The position numbers were made by a program, and so were the translations under genes. This document shows, piece after piece, positions 44,845 to 53,908 of a stretch of 64,000 bases of DNA (positions are counted from its first letter, which is position 1; each line of letters starts with the position of its first letter). Under the pieces are notes generated by a model. It had not been told where the DNA came from. It saw only the letters and a list, made by a program, of their open reading frames with translations, and made no database searches. The DNA is from Streptomyces sp. NRRL B-24085 (GTDB lineage Bacteria > Actinomycetota > Actinomycetes > Streptomycetales > Streptomycetaceae): positions 1-64,000 of the forward strand of contig NZ_LJBR01000015.1 of the NCBI RefSeq assembly GCF_001282115.1, written 5' to 3'.

Positions 44845-46206
44845 ATGCCCGTGCGCCCCACCGCCGTACTCCCCTCCCTGCTCGTCACCGCCCTCGCCGC
44901 GTCCGCCCTCACCGCCTGCGGCGGCGGTTCCGGGAGCGATCCGGACACCGTGAAGGTCTCGTTCAAACAGTCCACCGACAACTCGGTCCACGTGATGGAC
45001 GACTACCTGGCGGACGTGAAGAAGCAGTTCGAGAAGGCCCACCCCGGCAAGAAGGTCGAGCTCGTCCCGATCAAGGCCCCGGACTCGGAGTACTACACCA
45101 AGCTCCAGCAGATGCTCCGCTCCGCGAAGACCGCCCCCGACCTCGTCTACGAGGACACCTTCCTCATCAACTCCGACATCACCAGCGGCTACTTGAAGCC
45201 GCTCGACGCCTACCTCGCCAAGTGGCCCGACTGGAACCGGTTCATCGACACCGCGAAGGCCGCCGCGAAGGCCGAGGACGGCAAGACGTACGGCGTCCCC
45301 GACGGCACGGACACCCGCGGGCTCTGGTTCGACAAGGGGATCTTCGCCAAGGCGGGCCTGCCCGCCGACTGGCAGCCGAAGACCTGGGACGAGGTCCTGG
45401 ACGCCGCCCGCACCATCAAGCGCAGGGTCCCGGACGTCACCCCCCTCAACGTCTACACCGGCAAACCCGCGGGCGAGGCCGCCACCATGCAGGGCTTCGA
45501 GATGCTGCTCTACGGCACCGAGGACCGCCTGTACGACGAGTCCGCCAGGAAGTGGATCGCCGGCAGTCAGGGCTTCAAGGACGCCCTGTCCTTCGTCGAG
45601 ACCGTCTACCGGGAGAAGCTCGGCCCGGACGTCTCCACCGCTCTCGACCCCAACATCCAGACCATCGTCCGCGGCGACCTGCTCCCCAAGGGCAAGCTGG
45701 GCATCAACCTGGACGGCTCCTGGCTCCCGCAGGACTGGCTGCCCGGCAGCGGCCACGAATGGCCCGAGTGGTCCAGCGAGCTGGGGCTCGCGTACATGCC
45801 GACCCAGCACGGGCAGGCCCCCGGCAAGGTGAGCATGTCCGGCGGCTGGACCTGGGCGGTCCCGGCCAAGGCGGGCAACCCCGACCTCGCCTTCGAGTTC
45901 GTGAAGACCATGCAGACGAAGGCCAACGCCCAGAAGTGGTACGTCGCCAACTCCGGTATCTCGGTGCGCGAGGACGTGGCCGAGGACCCGGCGTACGCCA
46001 AGGCCCAGCCCGGGATCAAGTTCTTCACCGACCTGGTCGCGAGCACCCACTACCGGCCCGCCTACCCGGCGTACCCGAAGGTCTCCACCGCGATCCAGGA
46101 GGCGATGGAGGGCGTGACGACCGGTGACGTCCCCGTCGAGGAGGCGGCCAAGGGCTACGACGTCGCGCTCAAGGAGGCCACGGACAACCAAGTGATCGAA
46201 AAGTGA
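44845..46206 (+). CDS. Sugar ABC transporter substrate-binding lipoprotein
   Basis: 453-residue extracellular lipoprotein. Signal peptide with lipobox ALTAC-G (Cys about 25), then a family 1 solute-binding fold: FEKAHPGKKVELVPI, TAPDLVYEDTFLINSDI, GKTYGVPDGTDTRGLWFDKGIF and the late PGKVSMSGGWTWAVPAKAGNPDLAFEFVKTM. ATG 44845 has AGGAGG 2-3 nt further than usual (44837-44842). Typical of oligosaccharide or monosaccharide importers. The GTGA overlap couples it to the first permease. Confidence 0.93.
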   Translation: MPVRPTAVLPSLLVTALAASALTACGGGSGSDPDTVKVSFKQSTDNSVHVMDDYLADVKKQFEKAHPGKKVELVPIKAPDSEYYTKLQQMLRSAKTAPDLVYEDTFLINSDITSGYLKPLDAYLAKWPDWNRFIDTAKAAAKAEDGKTYGVPDGTDTRGLWFDKGIFAKAGLPADWQPKTWDEVLDAARTIKRRVPDVTPLNVYTGKPAGEAATMQGFEMLLYGTEDRLYDESARKWIAGSQGFKDALSFVETVYREKLGPDVSTALDPNIQTIVRGDLLPKGKLGINLDGSWLPQDWLPGSGHEWPEWSSELGLAYMPTQHGQAPGKVSMSGGWTWAVPAKAGNPDLAFEFVKTMQTKANAQKWYVANSGISVREDVAEDPAYAKAQPGIKFFTDLVASTHYRPAYPAYPKVSTAIQEAMEGVTTGDVPVEEAAKGYDVALKEATDNQVIEK

Positions 46207-47063
46207 ACCCGCGCTCCCTCACCCGTGCCCTCCCCCTCACCCCCGCCCTCGTCCTGCTGCTCCTCTTCCTCGCCGGTCCGATCGCCTACTGCGCCTGGAT
46301 CGCCTTCACCGACCTGCAGTTGACCGGCCAGGCCGAGTCGTCGTTCGTCGGCTTCGAGAACTTCCGTACGGCGTTCGGGGACGAGGAGTTCCTCAACGCC
46401 GTATGGCTGACGCTGGTGTTCACGGTCGTGTCGTCGCTGGTCGGGCAGAACACCCTGGGCCTGGCCCTCGCCTCGCTGATGCAGCGCGCCTCGAAGCCCG
46501 TGCGCACGCTCACGGGCGGCATCGTCATCACCGCGTGGGTGCTGCCCGAGGTCGTGGCGGGCTTCCTCCTCTACGCCTTCTTCCGCAAGGAGGGCACCCT
46601 GAACGCCGTGCTCGACCTGCTCCGTCTGCCGTCCCAGAACTGGCTGTTCACCCTGCCGATCCTGGCGGTGTCCTTCGCGAACGTGTGGCGGGGCACCGCC
46701 TTCTCCATGCTGGTCTACACGGCGGCCCTGAACGAGATCCCGAAGGAGATCACGGAGGCCGCCGAGGTCGACGGGGCGGGCGGCTGGCGCCGGATGTGGC
46801 ACATCACCCTGCCGATGATCCGGCGCTCCATCGGCACGAACCTGATGCTCAACACCCTCCAGACCCTGTCGGTCTTCGGGCTGATCTGGGTGATGACCAG
46901 GGGCGGTCCGGGCGACAGGAGCCAGACCCTGCCCCTGTTCATGTACGAACAGGCCTTCCAGAACAGCATGATCGGCTACGGCACCGCGGTGGCCCTGCTG
47001 CTGCTCCTGGTGGGGTCCCTCTTCTCGGTGGTCTACATGCGCCTGCTGCGGACGGAGGTGTGA
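46203..47063 (+). CDS. Sugar ABC transporter permease (MalF-like)
   Basis: 286 residues with six membrane helices, the start helix PLTPALVLLLLFLAGPIAYCAWIAF, and the EAA loop EITEAAEVDGAGGWRRMWHITLPMIRRS that docks the ATPase. GTG 46203 overlaps the binding-protein stop. No ATPase gene follows, so energy probably comes from a shared MsiK-type ATPase encoded elsewhere, as is normal for Streptomyces sugar importers. Confidence 0.94.
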   Translation: MNPRSLTRALPLTPALVLLLLFLAGPIAYCAWIAFTDLQLTGQAESSFVGFENFRTAFGDEEFLNAVWLTLVFTVVSSLVGQNTLGLALASLMQRASKPVRTLTGGIVITAWVLPEVVAGFLLYAFFRKEGTLNAVLDLLRLPSQNWLFTLPILAVSFANVWRGTAFSMLVYTAALNEIPKEITEAAEVDGAGGWRRMWHITLPMIRRSIGTNLMLNTLQTLSVFGLIWVMTRGGPGDRSQTLPLFMYEQAFQNSMIGYGTAVALLLLLVGSLFSVVYMRLLRTEV

Positions 47064-47065
47064 CC

Positions 47066-47908
47066 ATGGCCGGGGCGTCCCTCGCCGACCGTCGCCGCAA
47101 CCGCCGACTGGCCGCCGACGCGGGCCTGTTGGTGGTCGCCGCCGCCTTCGTGCTGCCGCTCGCCTGGGTGGCGCTGTCGGCGCTGGACCCGCACGCCGAC
47201 CTTCGGGTGAAGGTCCCGGACGGGCTCACGCTCGGGAACTTCGACGCGATCCTGACCTCGGAGATCACCTTCACCCCGCTGCTCAACAGCCTCGTCCTGT
47301 GCGGCGGGGCGACCCTGCTGACGGTGGTCTGCGCGGCCCTCGCGGCCTACCCCCTGTCCCGCTTCCGCTCCCGCCTCAACCGGCCGTTCCTGCTGTCGAT
47401 CCTGTTCGCCACCAGCCTGCCCATCACGGCGATCATGGTCCCGGTCTACGCCCTCTTCGTGCAGGTCGACCTGATCGACACCCTCCAGGGCACGATCCTG
47501 TTCTTCGCCGCCTCCCAACTCCCGTTCGCCATCTGGCTGATGAAGAACTTCATGGACGGCGTGCCGAAGGAGCTGGAGGAGGCGGCCTGGACGGACGGCG
47601 CGGGCACCCTCCAGTCCCTGATCCGGATCGTGCTGCCCCTCATGGGACCCGGGGTCGCGGTCGTGACCGTCTTCTCCTTCGTCATGATGTGGGGCAACTT
47701 CTTCGTCCCGTTCATGCTGCTGCTCACCCCGGACCAGATGCCGGCGTCCGTCAGCATCAACGAGTTCTTCGGCAACCGCGGCATGGTGGCCTACGGCCAG
47801 CTCGCCGCGTTCTCGATTGTCTACTCGACACCGGTGATCCTGCTGTACGTACTGGTCGCCCGGCGGCTGGGAGGCGGGTTCGCCCTGGGCGGGGCGGTCA
47901 AGGGGTGA
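47066..47908 (+). CDS. Sugar ABC transporter permease (MalG-like)
   Basis: 280 residues, six membrane helices, beginning MAGASLADRRRNRRLAADAG at ATG 47066, 2 bp after the previous stop (GGAGGTG ribosome site). EAA loop: KELEEAAWTDGAGTLQSLIRIVLPLMGPG. ATSLPITAIMVPVYALF and WLMKNFMDGVP are typical MalG signatures. Last gene of the importer operon. Confidence 0.94.
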   Translation: MAGASLADRRRNRRLAADAGLLVVAAAFVLPLAWVALSALDPHADLRVKVPDGLTLGNFDAILTSEITFTPLLNSLVLCGGATLLTVVCAALAAYPLSRFRSRLNRPFLLSILFATSLPITAIMVPVYALFVQVDLIDTLQGTILFFAASQLPFAIWLMKNFMDGVPKELEEAAWTDGAGTLQSLIRIVLPLMGPGVAVVTVFSFVMMWGNFFVPFMLLLTPDQMPASVSINEFFGNRGMVAYGQLAAFSIVYSTPVILLYVLVARRLGGGFALGGAVKG

Positions 47909-48125
47909 CGAACCCCGAGCTCCTCACCCCGGCCCCGACCGCGAGAGGCGCCCGCGACCCGAGGCCGACAACTCCCGCCCCCACTCCGCCGGATACCCAC
48001 ACCAGCTTCACCTGCCGCTCGTCCACCGGCAGTCGTGGATTCTGCGGCTCGGGGTGGGAGAGGGAAACGTTCGGATTGCGCCGCGAGTTTTCCTCCCTCT
48101 CCCGCCCGAGCGCCGTGTCGGCCAT
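47898..48125 (-). CDS. Possible small protein, 75 aa
   Basis: Weak call. A minus-strand frame starts MADTALGREREENSRRNPN at 48125 with AAGGTGA 7 nt upstream, has mostly G/C third positions, and has the segment RLPVDERQVKLVWVSGGVG. It ends 11 bp inside the permease gene. No family recognised; it may be chance in G+C-rich DNA. It is the only candidate in the 545-bp gap 47909-48453. Confidence 0.3.
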   Translation of the reverse strand: MADTALGREREENSRRNPNVSLSHPEPQNPRLPVDERQVKLVWVSGGVGAGVVGLGSRAPLAVGAGVRSSGFVTP

Positions 48126-48453
48126 GGCGTACTCACCTTCGAGGCCCGGCCGCATGGGCGAGACCTGCGGCGCTCCGGCGGGGCCGACGGTCACGAGGTG
48201 CCGGGCGCCCGGCGGCGACAGCCGCTCGCGCATATGCCTCTCTACCTTGCCGTTCAGCCCGTGCTCGAAGATCGCACCCCGCTCCGGACACCCGTCCGGG
48301 CACCCGGCGCCTTGCTCGCCACCGCGTCCGCCGGGACGACGGAGGATCTTCCACCAGCCCGAATGCGCGCTCGAAACCGTAGCTTCCTACAATCCGTGTT
48401 CCTGGCCGAACAGACCGTAGTCACCGGCCGTTCGCTTCCCTAACTTGTGGGCC
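47909..48453. other. Long intergenic gap, little recognised
   Basis: 545 bp between the importer operon and the HTH gene. Apart from the possible 75-aa frame on the minus strand I see no gene. The right-hand end (about 48370-48445) is A+T-richer (CTTCCTACAATCCG) and probably holds the promoter of the HTH gene. Confidence 0.4.
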
Positions 48454-49158
48454 GTGCGCCGACCCCCAGCCCTGCCGAACCAGCCCGGACCGCCCTTCGA
48501 CAACCTCACCGCCCGCAGACTCCGTGTCGCCCTCGGCATGGGGCCCGAGCACGTGGCCTACGGGCTGCGCGTCTCGTACGGGCTGCCCTACGCCACCCCG
48601 GATCTCGTCATCGCCTGGGAACGCGGGACCGTCTGCCCGACCAGTCCGGAACTCACCGCCCTGGCGGGCGTGTTGTGGTGCTCCCCCGGTGAACTCATCG
48701 GCCGCCCCCGCACCCTGCGCGAACACCGCGTCGCACGCGGCATCGCCCCCGAGGACGTCGCCCGCGCGGTGGGACTCGAACTGCTCGCCTACCTGGGCAT
48801 GGAGGAGCACGACGAGTGGCGCGGCACCGACCGCCAGTCCGCCGCCCTCGCCGATCTGCTGGAGCTGACCCTGCCGGACTTCGTCGCCGTCACGGGGCGC
48901 GAGAAGCGGCTCGCCGAATGCCTGCGCGGGGCGGTCAGCACCCGCTGGCAGGCGTACGTCCGTCAGATCGTGAGGATCGTCCCCCTGGACCGGCATCTGG
49001 TGGAGGAGGCCTTGATGGAACTGCACCGGCAGTACCAGGGGCAGATGGTGTCCACCCTGAGCTGGGGCGGGGGCGGCGAACGCTCCGGCGAGGCCGGCCA
49101 GGAGTTCCTGGACGGGATCGTGGAGCGGTTCTGGGACGCGGTCGAGGGACGGCCGTAG
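48454..49158 (+). CDS. XRE-like helix-turn-helix DNA-binding protein
   Basis: About 234 residues. Two XRE-type repeats: NLTARRLRVALGMGPEHVAYGLRVSYG ... TPDLVIAWERGTVCPTSPELTALAGVLWCSPGELIG, and a second degenerate one, TLREHRVARGIAPEDVARAVGLELLAYLGMEE. The C-terminal half is helical with a Gly-rich stretch. GTG 48454 or TTG 48445 could start it; neither has a clear ribosome site, so the transcript may be leaderless. Target unknown. Confidence 0.8.
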   Translation: MRRPPALPNQPGPPFDNLTARRLRVALGMGPEHVAYGLRVSYGLPYATPDLVIAWERGTVCPTSPELTALAGVLWCSPGELIGRPRTLREHRVARGIAPEDVARAVGLELLAYLGMEEHDEWRGTDRQSAALADLLELTLPDFVAVTGREKRLAECLRGAVSTRWQAYVRQIVRIVPLDRHLVEEALMELHRQYQGQMVSTLSWGGGGERSGEAGQEFLDGIVERFWDAVEGRP

Positions 49159-49212
49159 CAACCGCCGCCCCGGCCCGGTAAAACAGGCCTGGAAGCAGGT
49201 CCGGTAGCAGGC

Positions 49213-50238
49213 CTAGAAGACCGACTCCGCCTCGTCCATCCGGTCCTTGGGGACCGTCTTCAGCTCGGTGACCGCCTGGGCGAGCGGCACCATCACGATG
49301 TCGGTGCCCTTGAGCGCGGTCATCCTGCCGAACTCGCCCCGGTGCGCGGCCTCCACCGCGTGCCATCCGAAGCGGGTGGCGAGGACCCGGTCGTACGCGG
49401 TGGGTACGCCGCCACGCTGCACGTGCCCGAGGATGACCGGCTTGGCCTCCTTGCCGAGCCGGCGCTCCAGCTCGTACGCCAGGGCCGTGCCGATGCCCTG
49501 GAAGCGCTCGTGGCCGAACTGGTCGATCTCGCCCTTGCCGTAGTCCATGCTGCCCTCGGCGGGGTGGGCGCCCTCGGCGACGCAGACCACGGCGAACTTC
49601 TTGCCGCGGGCGAAGCGCTCCTCGACCATCTTGACCAGGTCGGCCGGGTCGAAGGGGCGCTCGGGCAGGCAGATGCCGTGGGCGCCGGCGGCCATGCCGG
49701 ACTCCAGGGCGATCCAGCCCGCGTGCCGGCCCATGACCTCGACGACCATCACGCGCTGGTGGGACTCGGCGGTGGTCTTGAGGCGGTCCATGGCCTCGGT
49801 GGCCACGCCGACCGCGGTGTCGAAGCCGAAGGTGCGGTCGGTGGAAGAGATGTCGTTGTCGATCGTCTTGGGGACGCCGACGACCGGGAGGCCCGCGTCG
49901 GACAGCATCCGCGCGGCCGTGAGGGTGCCCTCGCCGCCGATCGGGATCAGCGCGTCGATGCCGAACTCGTGGATCATGTCCGAGGCGTTCTCGCACGCCT
50001 CGCGCAGCCGGTCGCGCTCCAGTCGGGAGGAGCCGAGGATGGTGCCGCCGCGGGCCAGGATGCCGCTGACGCTGTCCAGGTCGAGGGCGCGGTAGCGGCC
50101 GTCGAGCAGGCCGGAGTAGCCGTCCTCGAAGCCGATGACCTCGTCGCCGTAGTTGTCGACCGCGCGGTGCACGACCGACCGGATCACGGCGTTCAGGCCG
50201 GGGCAGTCGCCGCCTGCGGTGAGAACTCCGATGCGCAT
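49213..50238 (-). CDS. pfkA: 6-phosphofructokinase
   Basis: 341-residue group A phosphofructokinase: MRIGVLTAGGDCPGLNAVIR, the phosphoryl-donor loop IPIGGEGTLTAARML, GVPKTIDNDISSTDRTFGFDTA, MGRHAGWIALESGMA and LGHVQRGGVPTAYDR. The Gly after GGE at the E. coli 104 position indicates ATP rather than pyrophosphate use, although the Lys in PKTIDND is the residue seen in PPi enzymes; actinobacterial ATP enzymes share this mix. ATG 50238. Divergent from pta, in a glycolysis/acetate cluster. Confidence 0.95.
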   Translation of the reverse strand: MRIGVLTAGGDCPGLNAVIRSVVHRAVDNYGDEVIGFEDGYSGLLDGRYRALDLDSVSGILARGGTILGSSRLERDRLREACENASDMIHEFGIDALIPIGGEGTLTAARMLSDAGLPVVGVPKTIDNDISSTDRTFGFDTAVGVATEAMDRLKTTAESHQRVMVVEVMGRHAGWIALESGMAAGAHGICLPERPFDPADLVKMVEERFARGKKFAVVCVAEGAHPAEGSMDYGKGEIDQFGHERFQGIGTALAYELERRLGKEAKPVILGHVQRGGVPTAYDRVLATRFGWHAVEAAHRGEFGRMTALKGTDIVMVPLAQAVTELKTVPKDRMDEAESVF

Positions 50239-50435
50239 CGTGCTGTGTCTCCTGCTCGCTGTTGATACCGGTGAGCCAGGTCCGATTCTTTCACGTCCCG
50301 CGCAGCCCCGTCGCATCCGGTGCTGACGGGCGCCTTATCCATCGATCGGGGTATTGTCAAGAGGGTTTCCGCTCACCTAGGTGGGCGATTTTCATGACAG
50401 CGACTTTTCCGAAGGCGACGGAACGGAGACCACGC
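50239..50435. promoter_or_regulatory. Divergent region pfkA / pta
   Basis: 197 bp. A near-perfect palindrome CGCTCACCTAGGTGGGCG lies at 50370-50387, about 50 bp upstream of the pta start, in an A+T-richer stretch (GTATTGTCAAGAGG). It is a candidate operator for the acetate branch. A longer pta start (ATG 50394) lies just downstream of it but lacks a ribosome site. Confidence 0.45.
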
Positions 50436-52589
50436 GTGACCCGCAGCGTGTACGTGACCGGGATCGACCGCGGCGACGGCCGCCAGGTCGTCGAGCTGGG
50501 GGTCATGGAGCTGCTGACCCGGCAGGTCGACCGGGTGGGGGTGTTCCGGCCGCTGGTGCACCACAGTCCCGACCGGCTCTTCGAGCTGCTGCGCGCCCGC
50601 TACCGGCTCTCCCAGGACCCGGCCACCGTCTACGGCCTCGACTACCACGAGGCGTCCGCGCTCCAGGCCGAGCGCGGCACCGACGAGCTGGTCTCCACCC
50701 TCGTGGACCGCTTCCACCTGGTGGCCCGCGACTTCGACGTCGTCCTGGTCCTCGGCACCGACTTCGCCGACACCCAGCTCCCCGACGAGCTCGCGCTCAA
50801 CGCCCGGCTCGCCAACGAGTTCGGCGCCTCCGTGATCCCGGTCGTGGGCGGACGGGGGCAGCAGGCGGAGTCGGTGCTCGCGGAGACCCGCAACGCCTAC
50901 CGGGCCTACGACAGCCTGGGCTGCGACGTCCTCGCCATGGTCACCAACCGGGTGGCCCGGGAGGACCGCGAGGAGATCGCCGAGCGGCTGCGCGGCCGGA
51001 TGCCGGTGCCCTGCTACGTCGTACCGGACGAGCCCGCCCTGGCCGCGCCCACGGTCGCCCAGATCGGCCAGGCGCTCGGCGCCAAGGTCGTCCTCGGCGA
51101 CGACTCCGGGCTCGCCCGGGACGCGCTGGACTTCGTGTTCGGCGGCGCGATGCTGCCGAACTTCCTGAACGCCCTGACCCCGGGCTGCCTGGTGGTCACC
51201 CCGGGCGACCGTGCGGACCTGGTGGTCGGCTCGCTCGCCGCGCACAGCGCCGGCACCCCGCCGATAGCCGGGGTGCTGCTCACCCTGAACGAGGTGCCGA
51301 GCGACGAGATCCTCACCCTCGCCGCCCGCCTCGCCCCCGGCACCCCGGTGCTCTCGGTGCCCGGCAACAGCTTCCCCACCGCCGCCGAACTCTTCGCCCT
51401 GGAGGGCAAGCTGAACGCGGCCACCCCGCGCAAGGCGGAGACCGCGCTCGGTCTCTTCGAGCGGTACGCGGACACCGCCGAGCTCGCCCGCCGGGTCTCC
51501 GCACCGAGCAGCGACCGGCTCACGCCGATGATGTTCGAGCACCAGCTCCTGGAGACGGCCCGCTCCGACAAGCGCCGGGTCGTGCTCCCCGAGGGCACCG
51601 AGCCGCGCGTGCTGCACGCGGCCGAGGTCCTGCTGCGCCGGGGCGTGTGCGACCTCACCCTGCTCGGCCCGGTCGACCAGATCCGCAAGAAGGCCGCCGA
51701 CCTCGGCATCGACCTCGGCGACTGCCGGCTGATCGACCCGGCCACCTCGGAACTGCGTGACGCGTTCGCCGAGAAGTACGCGGCCCTGCGGGCCCACCGC
51801 GGCGTCACGGTCGAGCTGGCCTACGACGTGGTCTCCGACGTGAACTACTTCGGCACGCTGATGGTCCAGGAGGGCCTCGCCGACGGCATGGTGTCCGGGT
51901 CGGTGCACTCCACGGCGGCGACGATCCGCCCGGCCTTCGAGATCATCAAGACGAAGCCGGACGCCGACATCGTCTCGTCGGTCTTCTTCATGTGCCTCGC
52001 CGACAAGGTGCTGGTGTACGGCGACTGTGCCGTGAACCCCGACCCGAACGCCGTGCAGCTCGCCGACATCGCCATCCAGTCCGCCGCGACCGCCGAGCAG
52101 TTCGGCGTGGAGCCGCGGATCGCGATGCTCTCGTACTCCACCGGCACGTCCGGCTCGGGTGCCGACGTCGACAAGGTGCGCGAGGCCACCGAGCTGGTAC
52201 GGCAGCGGCGGCCCGACCTCAGGATCGAGGGTCCGATCCAGTACGACGCGGCCGTCGAGCCGACCGTCGCGGAGACCAAACTGCCGGAGTCGGACGTGGC
52301 CGGACAGGCGACGGTGCTGATCTTCCCGGACCTCAACACGGGCAACAACACCTACAAGGCCGTGCAGCGCTCGGCCGGCGCGATCGCCGTCGGCCCGGTG
52401 CTCCAGGGCCTGCGCAAGCCCGTCAACGACCTGTCCCGGGGCGCCCTCGTCTCGGACATCGTCAACACCGTCGCCATCACGGCGATCCAGGCCCAGACCC
52501 CGGCCACCGGCCCCGCTTCGACCGCTTCAACGACTTCTACCGCCTCGACCGCATCGACCGCATCGACAGAGAAGGCTTCCGCCCAGTGA
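50436..52589 (+). CDS. pta: Phosphate acetyltransferase (long form)
   Basis: 717-residue Pta making acetyl phosphate from acetyl-CoA. N-terminal P-loop-like domain (1-~220), but the loop reads TGIDRGDGRQVVELG and lacks the GK(S/T) of a working nucleotide site. DRTGG domain at about 225-340, then the catalytic PTA_PTB domain (about 380-690: MMFEHQLLETARSDKRRVVLPEG, SVHSTAATIRPAFEII, SYSTGTSGSGADVDKVREAT, FPDLNTGNNTYKAVQRSAGA). The last 30 residues are a Ser/Thr/Ala repeat tail. GTG 50436 has GGAG 8 nt upstream. GTGA overlap with ackA. Confidence 0.95.
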   Translation: MTRSVYVTGIDRGDGRQVVELGVMELLTRQVDRVGVFRPLVHHSPDRLFELLRARYRLSQDPATVYGLDYHEASALQAERGTDELVSTLVDRFHLVARDFDVVLVLGTDFADTQLPDELALNARLANEFGASVIPVVGGRGQQAESVLAETRNAYRAYDSLGCDVLAMVTNRVAREDREEIAERLRGRMPVPCYVVPDEPALAAPTVAQIGQALGAKVVLGDDSGLARDALDFVFGGAMLPNFLNALTPGCLVVTPGDRADLVVGSLAAHSAGTPPIAGVLLTLNEVPSDEILTLAARLAPGTPVLSVPGNSFPTAAELFALEGKLNAATPRKAETALGLFERYADTAELARRVSAPSSDRLTPMMFEHQLLETARSDKRRVVLPEGTEPRVLHAAEVLLRRGVCDLTLLGPVDQIRKKAADLGIDLGDCRLIDPATSELRDAFAEKYAALRAHRGVTVELAYDVVSDVNYFGTLMVQEGLADGMVSGSVHSTAATIRPAFEIIKTKPDADIVSSVFFMCLADKVLVYGDCAVNPDPNAVQLADIAIQSAATAEQFGVEPRIAMLSYSTGTSGSGADVDKVREATELVRQRRPDLRIEGPIQYDAAVEPTVAETKLPESDVAGQATVLIFPDLNTGNNTYKAVQRSAGAIAVGPVLQGLRKPVNDLSRGALVSDIVNTVAITAIQAQTPATGPASTASTTSTASTASTASTEKASAQ

Positions 52590-53794
52590 GCGCCACCCGC
52601 GTCCTCGTCCTCAACTCCGGCTCCTCGTCGGTGAAGTACCAGTTGCTCGACATGCGGGACAGCAGCCGGCTGGCGGCGGGGCTCGTCGAGCGCATCGGTG
52701 AGCAGTCGTCGCGGCTGAAGCACACGCCGCTCGCGACCGGCGGGGACAGCCGTGAGCGGACCGGCGCGATCGCCGACCACGACGCCGCCCTGAAGGCCGT
52801 GGCGGAGGAGCTGTCGCAGGACGGGCTGGGCCTGGACTCCCCCGAGCTGGCCGCCATCGGGCACCGGGTCGTGCACGGCGGCAAGGCCTTCACCGAGCCG
52901 ACGGTGATCGACGAGGCCGTGCTCGCCGAGATCGAGCGGCTGATCCCGGTCGCCCCGCTGCACAACCCGGCCAACCTCACCGGCATCCGCACCGCGCGGG
53001 CGCTGCGCCCTGACCTGCCCCAGGTCGCCGTCTTCGACACCGCGTTCCACACCACCATGCCGGAGTCGGCCGCGCGCTACGCGATCGACGTGGAGACCGC
53101 CGACGCGCACCGCGTCCGCCGCTACGGCTTCCACGGCACCTCGCACGCGTACGTGTCCCGGGCGACGGCCGAACTGCTGGGGAAGTCGCCGCAAGAGGTG
53201 AACGTGATCGTGCTGCACCTCGGCAACGGCGCGTCCGCGTCCGCCGTGCGGGGCGGACGGTGCGTGGACACCTCGATGGGGCTGACGCCTTTGGAGGGGC
53301 TCGTGATGGGTACGCGCTCCGGAGACACCGATCCGGCCGTCATCTTCCATTTGGCGCGCGTTGGCGGAATGTCCATCGACGAAATCGACACTCTTCTCAA
53401 CAAGAAGAGCGGACTGGTGGGCCTCTGCGGTGACAACGACATGCGGGAGATTCGGCGCCGGATCGACGAGGGGGACGAGCGGGCCGAGCTCGCCTTCGAC
53501 ATCTACATTCACCGTCTGAAGAAGTACATCGGCGCCTATTACGCCGTTCTCGGTACGGTGGACGCGATCGCGTTCACCGCCGGGGTCGGCGAGAACGCGG
53601 CGCCGGTGCGGGAGGCCGCCGTGGCGGGCCTGGAGACCCTGGGCCTGGCGGTGGACCGCGAGCTCAACGCCGTACGGAGCGACGAACCGCGGCTGATCTC
53701 GCCCGCCGACGCACGGGTGAAGGTGGCCGTGGTGCCGACCGACGAGGAACTGGAAATCGCGACGCAGACCTACGCGCTGGTCGGGCGGGATTGA
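52586..53794 (+). CDS. ackA: Acetate kinase
   Basis: 402-residue ASKHA kinase converting acetyl phosphate plus ADP to acetate plus ATP. Motifs: RVLVLNSGSSSVKYQLLDM, GHRVVHGG, FDTAFHTTMPE, RRYGFHGTSHAYVSR, HLGNGASASAVRGG and FTAGVGENAAPVR. GTG 52586 overlaps the pta stop, so Pta and AckA are made together. Parts of the second half (about 53330-53540) show somewhat lower third-position G+C. Confidence 0.96.
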   Translation: MSATRVLVLNSGSSSVKYQLLDMRDSSRLAAGLVERIGEQSSRLKHTPLATGGDSRERTGAIADHDAALKAVAEELSQDGLGLDSPELAAIGHRVVHGGKAFTEPTVIDEAVLAEIERLIPVAPLHNPANLTGIRTARALRPDLPQVAVFDTAFHTTMPESAARYAIDVETADAHRVRRYGFHGTSHAYVSRATAELLGKSPQEVNVIVLHLGNGASASAVRGGRCVDTSMGLTPLEGLVMGTRSGDTDPAVIFHLARVGGMSIDEIDTLLNKKSGLVGLCGDNDMREIRRRIDEGDERAELAFDIYIHRLKKYIGAYYAVLGTVDAIAFTAGVGENAAPVREAAVAGLETLGLAVDRELNAVRSDEPRLISPADARVKVAVVPTDEELEIATQTYALVGRD

Positions 53795-53831
53795 TTTCGG
53801 TTCCATGCCTGGCGACCGAGCGGTAACCCAG

Positions 53832-53860
53832 TTGAGCGACGTTCCGCCCATTTGTATCTT
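53832..53860 (+). promoter_or_regulatory. Probable pyk promoter with downstream palindrome
   Basis: TTGAGC (53832-53837), 17-bp spacer, TATCTT (53855-53860), about 48 bp upstream of the pyk ATG. A perfect palindrome CGGAATATTCCG (53869-53880) follows near the expected start site and could bind a repressor. Confidence 0.55.
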
Positions 53861-53908
53861 CCGCCAGACGGAATATTCCGCAGCGAAACAAACCGATAGG
53901 ATCGCCCC

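Noticed and set aside
48054..48443. Plus-strand frame of 129 codons in the gap before the HTH gene
   Set aside because: Arg/Pro-rich composition, no ribosome site, no recognisable domain, and it runs through the probable promoter.
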